A stretch of DNA of 64,000 nt from CAZDCD01 sp964503885 (GTDB lineage: Bacteria > Bacteroidota > Bacteroidia > Bacteroidales > UBA10428). The notes below the pieces were generated by a model that ran no database searches, was not told the origin of the DNA, and worked only from the letters and a program-made list of their open reading frames with translations. The stretch lies in contig CAZDCD010000009.1 in NCBI GenBank assembly GCA_964503885.1, positions 1 to 64,000 of the forward strand. The letters are read 5' to 3'. The position numbers were made by a program, and so were the translations under genes. Positions 1 to 7,820 of the stretch are shown piece after piece; the first letter of the stretch is position 1, and each line of letters starts with the position of its first letter.

Positions 1-704
<704 letters not shown>

Positions 705-990
705 TAATTAAGAAGTTTAATATTGCTCAAGATTTATTACTCATTTAAGAATTGACTTAAATGGTTTCGCTTAAAACCTTTCTTGTCTCTTCAATATTTT
801 CAAAGAACTAATATGCCAAGGTAAAGTTACAAAATTTGCCATACTTTACCAATGATATCCTTATAAAGAACCTAATCTCTTGATTATTTTTCGCGAGGTA
901 CAATATTTTGTAAATTATCTGCACCTCCAAATCTCTTCAGCAGCTTCCGCGCTTACGCTTCAATAATTTTAAAGAGCTTCATTTGAAAAG
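705..990 (-). other. 16S rRNA operon leader with two boxA-like antitermination motifs
   Basis: This AT-rich stretch lies between the inferred rRNA promoters and the mature 16S 5' end. Read on the minus strand it contains AGCTCTTTAAAA (978-967), close to the boxA consensus TGCTCTTTAACA, and GTTCTTTGAAAA (808-797), a boxA-like form often seen just upstream of Bacteroidota 16S genes. boxA recruits the NusB/NusE antitermination complex in rRNA operons. No protein-coding gene is supported here. Assignment rests on motif similarity and position only. Confidence 0.5.
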
Positions 991-996
991 CGGGTG

Positions 997-1028
997 CAAA
1001 TGTATGCTATTTTTTTATTATCTGCAAA
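997..1028 (-). promoter_or_regulatory. rRNA promoter P1 (proximal), Bacteroidota -33/-7 type
   Basis: On the minus strand there is TTTG at 1028-1025, a 20-nt spacer, and TACATTTG at 1004-997, a perfect match to the Bacteroidota consensus TTTG-N19/20-TAnnTTTG. Transcription would start near 990 and read into the 16S leader. The -7 element sits in a 14-bp sequence (GGGTGCAAATGTAT on the plus strand) repeated exactly at the second promoter. Confidence 0.8.
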
Positions 1029-1100
1029 AATATTCCTTTTTTTTACAGTTTTTTTCCAGACTTATCAAAGTACCCTGTTTATCCCGTTTCAAAGAGGGTG

Positions 1101-1131
1101 CAAATGTATAACGAAATTCGATACCAGCAAA
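1101..1131 (-). promoter_or_regulatory. rRNA promoter P2 (distal), Bacteroidota -33/-7 type
   Basis: On the minus strand there is TTTG at 1131-1128, a 19-nt spacer and TACATTTG at 1108-1101. It is arranged like P1, about 104 bp further upstream, with the same flanking 14-mer. Tandem promoters are usual for rRNA operons. From here to the first plus-strand gene at 1351 I see no further recognisable element, only AT-rich sequence. Confidence 0.75.
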
Positions 1132-1350
1132 TATTTTTCAGTAAATTCTGTAAAAAAATGCGGATTCTAAATTAATGGTCTAAAAACCTGATATATACTC
1201 CGGAATTTATTTCCCTGCCTCTTCCGGGTCATGTTCTGCATACTTCACTGTTTGTTAAATATTCGTAAAAAACCGCCTCAAATTCGGTTAGCGGGGAATG
1301 TTATATAAATTATAATATATATATTCGTGAGAATTTTAAAATGTTTGTAA

Positions 1351-2094
1351 GTGAGCGATTCATTGGTAATTATCCCAACGTATAACGAAAAAGAAAACAT
1401 TGAAAAGCTGATCAGGAAAATCTTTTCCCTTCCCCATGAATTTCATGTCCTCATAATCGACGACGGCTCCCCCGATGGTACCGCCGGTATTGTCAAAAAA
1501 CTGCAGGAAACGGAGTTCGGTAATACATTGTTCCTTCTCGAGCGTAACGAAAAACTTGGGCTCGGAACCGCCTATATTACCGGCTTTAAATGGGCCCTCA
1601 GGAAAGAATATGTTTACATTTTTGAAATGGATGCCGATTTTTCGCACAACCCCGAAGATCTGCTGAGACTGCACAGTGCATGCCAAAATGGCGCTGACCT
1701 GGCTGTCGGTTCAAGGTATAAATCGGGAATTACGGTTGTGAACTGGCCGATCGGAAGGGTAATCATGTCGTATTTCGCCTCAAAATATGTGCGGTTCATT
1801 ACCGGTATGAAAATTCATGATACCACTGCCGGATTTAAATGTTACAATCGCAAGGTTCTGGAATCTATTAATTTGGATAAAATAAAATTCAGGGGATATG
1901 CGTTCCAGATAGAAATGAAATTTACGGCCTGGAAAATGAAATTTAATATCGAAGAGATCCCGATTGTTTTTACTGACAGAAAGGAAGGCACTTCAAAAAT
2001 GTCGGGAGGTATATTCAATGAGGCATTCTGGGGTGTGATTAAATTAAGAATCAATAGCCTTTTCAAGACCTATAAAAAAGCCCGAGATGCCTGA
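1351..2094 (+). CDS. Polyprenol-phosphate mannosyltransferase-like GT2 glycosyltransferase (DPM1 family)
   Basis: A 247-residue GT-A fold glycosyltransferase of family 2. Visible motifs are the N-terminal nucleotide-binding strand VIIPTYNE (residues 6-13), DDGSPDGT (37-44) and the metal-binding region EMDADFSHNPEDL (92-104, Asp94/Asp96), which has the form typical of dolichol/polyprenol-phosphate mannose synthases. There is no C-terminal membrane domain, so this is the short, soluble type, expected at the inner face of the inner membrane, transferring a sugar from a GDP- or UDP-sugar to polyprenyl phosphate. The start is GTG at 1351; an in-frame TAA lies immediately before it, so no longer start exists. 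It overlaps the dihydroorotase start by 8 nt and is probably co-transcribed with it. Donor sugar is unknown. Confidence 0.85.
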   Translation: MSDSLVIIPTYNEKENIEKLIRKIFSLPHEFHVLIIDDGSPDGTAGIVKKLQETEFGNTLFLLERNEKLGLGTAYITGFKWALRKEYVYIFEMDADFSHNPEDLLRLHSACQNGADLAVGSRYKSGITVVNWPIGRVIMSYFASKYVRFITGMKIHDTTAGFKCYNRKVLESINLDKIKFRGYAFQIEMKFTAWKMKFNIEEIPIVFTDRKEGTSKMSGGIFNEAFWGVIKLRINSLFKTYKKARDA

Positions 2095-3436
2095 ACGTAT
2101 ACTGATAAAGGGCGCCACCATTGTAAATGAAGGAATAATCCGGACAGGAAATGTACTGATCAAGGGTGAATATATTGAAGATATCTTTGCCGCTGATCAA
2201 TCAGGTAAAGAAAATACTGAAGTCACTAGCGTAAATGCTGAAGGTAAGCTGCTGATCCCTGGCGTTATCGATGACCAGGTTCATTTCAGGGAACCGGGTC
2301 TTACCCATAAAGGGAATATCGAAAGCGAATCGGCGGCTGCCATTGCCGGCGGTATAACTTCTTTTATGGAAATGCCCAACACCATTCCTCAAACTATAAC
2401 CCAGGAATTGCTGAAGGAAAAATTCTCTATGGCTGCTGAAAAATCCCGGGCCAACTACTCTTTCTATTTTGGAGCCACAAACGACAATATCGACGAACTG
2501 CTCAAAACCGATATCAGGAATGTGTGCGGAATTAAAATATTTATGGGAGCTTCAACCGGCAATATGCTTGTTGACAACCACAACACCCTGAAGGAAATTT
2601 TTTCACGATCAGGAGCCCTCATTGCAGTGCACTGCGAAGATGAGCAGATCATAAAGGTTAACAGCCAAGCTTATCGCAAGAAATTCGGCATTGATATACC
2701 TGTAAGCTACCATCCTTCAATCCGATCGGAGGAAGCCTGCTACAAGTCCTCTTCATTTGCGGTGGAGCTTGCAAAAAAGTACGGTACGCGTTTGCATGTC
2801 CTTCATATTTCAACTGCCCGGGAACTTGCACTTTTTGATAACTTAAAACCACTTGAAGATAAGAGGATTACATCAGAGGTATGCATTCATCACCTGTGGT
2901 TTGATGAATCTGACTATTCCAGGCTCGGCTCCAGAATCAAGTGGAATCCGGCCATAAAAACCCGGCATGATAAAGAAGGATTGTTGGAAGGTCTCAGGAA
3001 CAACCGGATTGATGTTATCGCCACCGATCATGCACCGCATACCCTGGAAGAAAAAAACAGATCATACTTTGAATGCCCTTCAGGCGGCCCTCTTGTACAA
3101 CATTCATTACCGGCCATGCTGGATTTTTACCACCAGAAAAAAATACCCCTTGAAATGATTGTGGAAAAGATGTGCCATGCACCTGCCCGATTATTCGGGA
3201 TTGAGAGGCGGGGATTTATCCGCAGGGGATACTATGCCGATCTGGTGCTCGTTGATCTGAAAAAACCGTATATTGTTGACCAGGCCAATATCTTATACCG
3301 GTGCAAATGGTCGCCGTTTGAAGGACATACATTTCGGTCATCTGTGATTCAGACCTATGTGAACGGGAACCTGGTATATGATAACGGCATACTGGTCGGT
3401 CATTCGTCAGGTAAACGCCTTGTTTTTAACAGGTAA
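2087..3436 (+). CDS. pyrC: Dihydroorotase (class I type)
   Basis: A 449-residue amidohydrolase that closes carbamoyl aspartate to dihydroorotate, the third step of de novo pyrimidine synthesis. Visible are the N-terminal metal motif region IDDQVHFREPGLTHKG (61-76), the Lys of IKIFMGASTGN, His in AVHCEDE, His in LHVLHIST, and the catalytic Asp of IATDHAPHTLEEK. Length and motif order match the 440-450 residue Bacteroidota enzymes. In the first metal motif (normally DxHxH) the first His is replaced by Gln (Asp-Gln-Val-His). I recall this variant from other Bacteroidota but cannot verify it here. The ATG overlaps the end of the upstream glycosyltransferase gene, suggesting translational coupling. 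Confidence 0.93.
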   Translation: MPERILIKGATIVNEGIIRTGNVLIKGEYIEDIFAADQSGKENTEVTSVNAEGKLLIPGVIDDQVHFREPGLTHKGNIESESAAAIAGGITSFMEMPNTIPQTITQELLKEKFSMAAEKSRANYSFYFGATNDNIDELLKTDIRNVCGIKIFMGASTGNMLVDNHNTLKEIFSRSGALIAVHCEDEQIIKVNSQAYRKKFGIDIPVSYHPSIRSEEACYKSSSFAVELAKKYGTRLHVLHISTARELALFDNLKPLEDKRITSEVCIHHLWFDESDYSRLGSRIKWNPAIKTRHDKEGLLEGLRNNRIDVIATDHAPHTLEEKNRSYFECPSGGPLVQHSLPAMLDFYHQKKIPLEMIVEKMCHAPARLFGIERRGFIRRGYYADLVLVDLKKPYIVDQANILYRCKWSPFEGHTFRSSVIQTYVNGNLVYDNGILVGHSSGKRLVFNR

Positions 3437-3479
3437 ATACCTGTACCCGGAACTGGTTATTTTTTTTAAAAACATATTC

Positions 3480-4001
3480 ATGATGAAAAAAACAATCCTG
3501 TTTCTCTCAATACTTGTTGTTCTGATGCTTATTCAATGTAAAACTTTAACAGAAAGGAACAAAACGGTAAGCAATCATTCGGCCATTGATTCTGTTCAGA
3601 CCATTCGTGGTTATGCAGTCGCAGATACCATTACCTACGATGTGACAATAAAGAATCCGTACCCGGAGGATACATGGACCGAAGAGTGCCTGAAAAAGTT
3701 GAACAGAGGTGAATTTATTGATCAGTTGTTTGAAAGTGTTTATTCGGGTAATGCCAGAGCATATGACCTGATCGATAATACTCCATTAACCGTCAAAGAC
3801 CTGAGAAAACTTGAAAAAACACCTGATTTTAGCCGGTCGAAAATCGGAAAGATCCAGTTTACCGAAACATGGATTTATGATGAGCAAAACAATATCATGA
3901 TCAAAAAGGTGATCGCAATGGCTCTCGGATACGAGCTTTTTGATCCTGATGGAAATTTAATCGGGTACAAGCCTGTTTTTAAGGTATTTCTGGATCAGTA
4001 A
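3480..4001 (+). CDS. Lipoprotein, GldN-like C-terminal region
   Basis: A 173-residue protein starting MMKKTILFLSILVVLML with a lipobox-like IQC (Cys20), so probably exported and lipid-anchored. An upstream in-frame extension to 3378 lies inside pyrC, and the signal peptide argues for the 3480 start. The body contains EFIDQLFESVYSGNARAYD and, near the end, an alternating strand pattern (IGKIQFTETWIYDE, then ELFDPDGNLIGYKPVFKVFLD). This resembles the gliding/T9SS protein GldN, which has a WxFD and GYxPLFWVYF pattern in the same order. The GldN relation is my inference from pattern; it is shorter than GldN. It sits 43 nt after pyrC and may belong to the same transcript. Confidence 0.6.
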   Translation: MMKKTILFLSILVVLMLIQCKTLTERNKTVSNHSAIDSVQTIRGYAVADTITYDVTIKNPYPEDTWTEECLKKLNRGEFIDQLFESVYSGNARAYDLIDNTPLTVKDLRKLEKTPDFSRSKIGKIQFTETWIYDEQNNIMIKKVIAMALGYELFDPDGNLIGYKPVFKVFLDQ

Positions 4002-4028
4002 ACCGAATTTTCTTTACAGGTTTGCTAT

Positions 4029-4063
4029 TTTGGCAACGAATATCCCAAAATTCATTATTTTTG
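4029..4063 (+). promoter_or_regulatory. Candidate -33/-7 promoter for the aspartate kinase gene
   Basis: TTTG at 4029-4032 and TATTTTTG at 4056-4063 (a full TAnnTTTG match) are separated by 23 nt, slightly longer than the usual 19-20. The predicted start of transcription is near 4070. This favours translation from the ATG at 4081 over an upstream TTG at 4030. Confidence 0.4.
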
Positions 4064-4080
4064 ACCCCCGAATTTTAAAA

Positions 4081-5478
4081 ATGAAAATCAATATGCTCAC
4101 GGTTGAAAAGATTGGCGGTACATCCATGTCGAAATTTCATGAGGTGTTATCCAACATCATCATCGGACAGAAAAGGGAAAACAGTCTGTATAACAGGATT
4201 TTTGTCGTTTCAGCGTATAGCAATGTCACTAACTGGCTTCTTGAACATAAAAAAACCAAAGAACCGGGCATTTATCAGAAGTTTGTCAATAGTGAGAATT
4301 ACGAGGCTGCTCTCGATGAGATATTGCAGAAACTCCTGGAGATCAATAAAACTTTCGCCGGTATCAACCTCGACCTTGAAGTGGCCGAAAGGTTCATTCA
4401 GGCTCGTATCAAACAGGCTTACAATTACCTGAACAACCTCGACAATGTGCTTGCCACTGGATATGTAGATAAACAAAATATATTGCTGGCAGCCCGGGAA
4501 ATACTTTCTTCCATTGGAGAAGCACATTCAACCTTTAATTCGGTCAATATCCTGCAGAACAATTCCATTAATGCACAATTCATTGATCTGTGCGGTTTTA
4601 ATGATAGCGAGTATCTCAGCATCGATGAGCGCATACATAAAATGTTCACGGGCATCGATTTTTCCAGTGTAATTCCGGTGGCAACAGGATATGCAAAAGG
4701 TACCGAAGGGATCATGAGGGAATTTGACAGGGGATACAGTGAAGTCACTTTCAGTAAGATCGCAGTTGAAGTGAAAGCAAATGAAGCCGTAATCCACAAA
4801 GAATTTCATTTATCTTCTGCCGATCCGAACATTGTCGGAATAGAAAAATCAATCCCCGTGGGCAATACAAATTTCAATGTGGCCGACCAGCTGGCAGATA
4901 TTGGTATGGAAGCCATTCACCCCAAAGCATCTAAACCTCTTGAAATAGCAGGCATCAGCATCAGGATAAAAAACACGTTTGAACCCTCACATCCCGGAAC
5001 ACTGATTACAAGGAATTATATTGGCGATGACTCAAAAGTGGAAATTATTTCCGGTACCGATAAGGTCACTGCCATTGAAATCTTTGATCCCCTGATGGTA
5101 GGAGAAGTGGGATTTGATCTTGGGATCATGCAGATATTTCAGCATCACAAGATCAGTTATATCCTAAAAACAACCAATGCAAACAGCATAACCCAGGTGG
5201 TTTGGGATTCTGACATTGCACCGGGTCTGTTGGAAGACTTAAAAGAAAGGTATTACGAGATCACCAGTAAAAAGGTGGCCCTGGTTTGTGCACTGGGTAC
5301 CAATATTGCAAAGCCGGGCATTCTTGCCCGGGCAACACAGGCGCTCGCTTCCAATAATATCAATATTGAATGCTTTTCGCAATCGCTCAAACAAGTCAAT
5401 ATGCAGTTTGTGATCAACAGAAATGACTATAAAAAAGCGATTATTGCGCTTAATGACGCTTTATGCGTGAATTATTGA
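4081..5478 (+). CDS. Aspartate kinase
   Basis: A 465-residue monofunctional aspartate kinase that phosphorylates aspartate at the entry to the lysine/DAP, threonine and methionine pathways. The N-terminal kinase signature is KIGGTSMSKF (residues 10-19); the usual form is K-F-G-G-T-S, so Phe is replaced by Ile. The amino-acid kinase fold continues to roughly residue 300 with GIxxxIPVGNTNFNVADQLADIGMEAIHPKA, then ACT domains occupy the C-terminus (VEIISGTDKVTAIEI and VALVCALGTNIAKPGILARA), indicating allosteric control by an amino acid. The ATG at 4081 puts the signature at the normal distance from the N-terminus. Unlike many Bacteroidota it is not fused to homoserine dehydrogenase here. Which isozyme and effector cannot be read from sequence. 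Confidence 0.88.
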   Translation: MKINMLTVEKIGGTSMSKFHEVLSNIIIGQKRENSLYNRIFVVSAYSNVTNWLLEHKKTKEPGIYQKFVNSENYEAALDEILQKLLEINKTFAGINLDLEVAERFIQARIKQAYNYLNNLDNVLATGYVDKQNILLAAREILSSIGEAHSTFNSVNILQNNSINAQFIDLCGFNDSEYLSIDERIHKMFTGIDFSSVIPVATGYAKGTEGIMREFDRGYSEVTFSKIAVEVKANEAVIHKEFHLSSADPNIVGIEKSIPVGNTNFNVADQLADIGMEAIHPKASKPLEIAGISIRIKNTFEPSHPGTLITRNYIGDDSKVEIISGTDKVTAIEIFDPLMVGEVGFDLGIMQIFQHHKISYILKTTNANSITQVVWDSDIAPGLLEDLKERYYEITSKKVALVCALGTNIAKPGILARATQALASNNINIECFSQSLKQVNMQFVINRNDYKKAIIALNDALCVNY

Positions 5479-5638
5479 CGTGCCGAATTCAGTTTATACT
5501 TATTGGAACCGTAAAATTGACCTGCAGAAATGCCTGTTAATATTTCATAGTAAGTGAACGATTTATTTCCATCATAAATAGATATTCCAATTCAAAATTA
5601 GTAGTAACTTTAATACGGAATTAAATAACAGACCAAAT

Positions 5639-5899
5639 ATGGATGCAAAAAATCAAAAACTTAGAAATGCCTGCCAGGCAGCATTAAATGCGTTTAAAAA
5701 GACCGGCGATCATGCATATGCCGAAATTCAATCAAAACTGGAGTTTGTTATCGGAAGCTACGATTTCGATAAAAACCCTGTAGGTCTTATTGAAATTGGC
5801 GCTGTTGCCCTAAACAAACTGAACGAAATCAAGCAAAAAGATCCGAAAAAAGTGACGAAGAAAGTCATTACCGATCTGCAAAGCTCGCTCACACCCTGA
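5639..5899 (+). CDS. Small hypothetical protein (86 aa)
   Basis: I do not recognise a family. The 86-residue product has no signal peptide or membrane segment, is Lys/Ala rich and looks mostly helical: the first half is an amphipathic helix (ACQAALNAFKKTGDHAYAEIQSKLEF), followed by a conserved-looking DFDKNPVGLIEIGAVALNKLNEIK segment. It begins with ATG at 5639, and TAACTTTA at 5605-5612 is a one-mismatch -7 element ahead of it, although no -33 is visible. It is flanked by spacers of 160 and 116 nt and appears monocistronic. Codon use looks like the neighbours, so I consider it a real gene, probably cytosolic. Confidence 0.6.
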   Translation: MDAKNQKLRNACQAALNAFKKTGDHAYAEIQSKLEFVIGSYDFDKNPVGLIEIGAVALNKLNEIKQKDPKKVTKKVITDLQSSLTP

Positions 5900-6015
5900 T
5901 TATAAATAAGGCGAAAGGTTCCGGACTTCATTGAAGGTATCAAACTATATACCTGATAACAACGAACAGTATAATACTGAGGGTATTGTATTACTTTCAA
6001 TTTAATGGTTAATCA

Positions 6016-6651
6016 TTGAGATATCTAGTCACAGTTTTTTGTTTATTGATTGCATTCATCCATGGTTATGGTCAGCATAACAAAACCGTTGAACTTTACC
6101 TTGGGGTGTCACAGGGAATGTCCTTTTCACGAATGGATTTTGATCCCAATGAACGCATGCTGCTGTTACCGGGGTATTACGGGGGATTGTTTATTATCTA
6201 TAAATCGCAGCCTGTGGTAGGCGTTAAGCTGGAATTCAATATTGTACAAAAGGGATGGGAATCGGCTCTTGACTCATCACAACAGTACTCCAGAACATTG
6301 AACTATATTGAAGTACCTTTTACTACCCACATTATGCTTGGGAAGAAAAAATCCCGATTCTATATAGACTTCGGACCTTACGCAGGCTACCTTAACAAAG
6401 AGTCAGAAAAAATGACGATTCACACTACAGAAAAAGATTACCTGAATCACCCGATTGACAGAAAATTTGACTTTGGTTACTGCCTTGCAGCAGCTTATCA
6501 ATATACTATACTAGGAGGAAAAGCAGGATTTGAACTTCGTTATTCAAACAGCCTGACCAATTCTTTTGTTCCATCGGCAGAATTTGAGTATTATTCATCA
6601 AGGAACCAGCTTTTTTCTGTGCGTTTTGTATATACTGTAAAAATACTTTAG
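6016..6651 (+). CDS. Outer-membrane beta-barrel protein (PorT/OMP_b-brl-like)
   Basis: A 211-residue product with a cleavable signal (MRYLVTVFCLLIAFIHGYGQ) and alternating aromatic/hydrophobic strands (VELYLGVSQGMSF, GGLFIIYKS, VVGVKLEFNIVQKGW, FYIDFGPYAGYL, GFELRYSNSL, LFSVRFVYTVKIL). It ends in a hydrophobic strand, as is usual for small Bacteroidota beta-barrels of the porin/PorT-like group. The only start giving the full signal peptide is TTG at 6016; the nearby ATG at 6005 runs into a stop within five codons. Location would be the outer membrane. Substrate or partner is unknown. It is convergent with the next gene. Confidence 0.7.
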   Translation: MRYLVTVFCLLIAFIHGYGQHNKTVELYLGVSQGMSFSRMDFDPNERMLLLPGYYGGLFIIYKSQPVVGVKLEFNIVQKGWESALDSSQQYSRTLNYIEVPFTTHIMLGKKKSRFYIDFGPYAGYLNKESEKMTIHTTEKDYLNHPIDRKFDFGYCLAAAYQYTILGGKAGFELRYSNSLTNSFVPSAEFEYYSSRNQLFSVRFVYTVKIL

Positions 6652-6698
6652 AGTAAAATCAGGAAGTGCTGTACGCTGAAGTCACAGGCGGTACCCTA

Positions 6699-7127
6699 TC
6701 AATCGCCCTTGAGGGAAGTATTGTCAACGAGTATATCCCATTCAGTAAGCACATTAATAGCATGTTTAACCTCTCTCCGGCTTTCGTCAAGATCGATATA
6801 ATACTTTCTGGCAATAACCGGTATAATTAAACGTACCGGCTGCCTCCTGATAGCGGCAAGCAATACTTCGGCAGATATATCATGAAATTCATGTGTCACT
6901 GTCTGACCATTCCCAAGGTTAGTTGTGGCTATCACTATTCCGGTGGATAAGCGCTTGATCTTATAATTGGGATTTATTTTCAACACCTGAGAATCATCGT
7001 ATATCCGGGATAATCCGTTTGCCATCATAAGCTGACCGCTAAATAACAATACCGACATAATTATTAAAAATCTTGAAAACGCAGAGGTAAGAGAACCTTG
7101 GTACTTAATGTGAATAACGTGTTTCAT
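6699..7127 (-). CDS. Small protein with PqqD-like winged-helix region
   Basis: The product is 142 residues from the ATG at 7127; a 164-residue form could start at 7193. Near the N-terminus is a hydrophobic stretch FLIIMSVLLFSGQLMMANG that could be a signal peptide or membrane anchor. The C-terminal half reads ISAEVLLAAIRRQPVRLIIPVIARKYYIDLDESRREVKHAINVLTEW, a helix-loop-helix arrangement like PqqD-type peptide-binding domains (dLNetaa.iw.l.dG.t...a..yd.....Dv...l..L...Gll). That relationship is inferred by pattern only; PqqD-like domains normally are cytosolic, which fits poorly with an export signal. It is convergent with the barrel gene and divergent from the STAS gene. Function unknown. 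Confidence 0.5.
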   Translation of the reverse strand: MKHVIHIKYQGSLTSAFSRFLIIMSVLLFSGQLMMANGLSRIYDDSQVLKINPNYKIKRLSTGIVIATTNLGNGQTVTHEFHDISAEVLLAAIRRQPVRLIIPVIARKYYIDLDESRREVKHAINVLTEWDILVDNTSLKGD

Positions 7128-7388
7128 TTCTCGGTGTAATTTTTTTGAAAAAGGGCTTATAAAGTTATGGATAAATTCGTCAATTGTCAACATTTATAAA
7201 AGTTATTAACAATAAATTTTACCAGAAAAAACGTTCGTCAATTCATTTTGTTCATTTATCTACAAAAAACATTACTTTTTTAAAAACGCGCTGATCGGTC
7301 AATTTATTAACACCACTGATCGAAATTTTTATAAAGAAACCTTGGATAATCAGTATACTTGTATGTAAAACCTCACAAATTCTCAGGT

Positions 7389-7757
7389 ATGGAAAAGGTT
7401 ATTCTCGATTACATTACTATCCATAAACACTCCAGGGATATCTTCGTTTCATTTAATAATCTTCAAAAAATCAATGTGTTGATCGCTGAGGACATTAAAA
7501 GAAGTCTTTTTGATCTGATCAAGATGCCCCGCACAAACCTGATCCTTAATATGACAGGTGTTACTTTTATTGACAGTTCGGGATTTGAGGCATTAAATGT
7601 CATTTCAAAGGTTTCCCATATCTACAATTCAAAATTTACACTTGTGAATGTTAGCAATGAAGTGATGGAACTTGTTAATCTGGTAAGAAAATTCAGTGAT
7701 TTCGGTGTTTACCGGATTGTGGAACAAGAAGAGCAGGGATTCTCAAAGGCAGGATAA
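7389..7757 (+). CDS. STAS-domain protein (anti-sigma factor antagonist-like)
   Basis: A 122-residue single-domain protein. The core NLILNMTGVTFIDSSGFEALN (about residues 50-70) is the STAS signature, with the D-S-S-G loop that carries the phosphorylatable Ser (S63 or S64) in SpoIIAA-type antagonists. In known systems such proteins are phosphorylated by an HPK-like anti-sigma kinase and dephosphorylated by PP2C (SpoIIE/RsbU) phosphatases. No kinase gene is adjacent; a SpoIIE-domain phosphatase lies at 26177 in this window. The start is taken at ATG 7389; a TTG at 7359 would add ten residues outside the fold. TATACTTG at 7354-7361 resembles a -7 promoter element, which would also exclude the TTG start. 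Confidence 0.8.
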   Translation: MEKVILDYITIHKHSRDIFVSFNNLQKINVLIAEDIKRSLFDLIKMPRTNLILNMTGVTFIDSSGFEALNVISKVSHIYNSKFTLVNVSNEVMELVNLVRKFSDFGVYRIVEQEEQGFSKAG

Positions 7758-7820
7758 GCATTTTGGTAACGTTTCACATAATTCTTTTATTGAAAATTCT
7801 CTTTGAACGGCTGCAGATCC

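Noticed and set aside
3378..3479. Extension of the GldN-like lipoprotein upstream
   Set aside because: Overlaps pyrC in another frame and places the lipoprotein signal internally.
4030..4080. N-terminal extension of aspartate kinase from TTG 4030
   Set aside because: Would put about 17 extra residues before the conserved kinase start and would overlap a probable promoter; ATG 4081 fits better.
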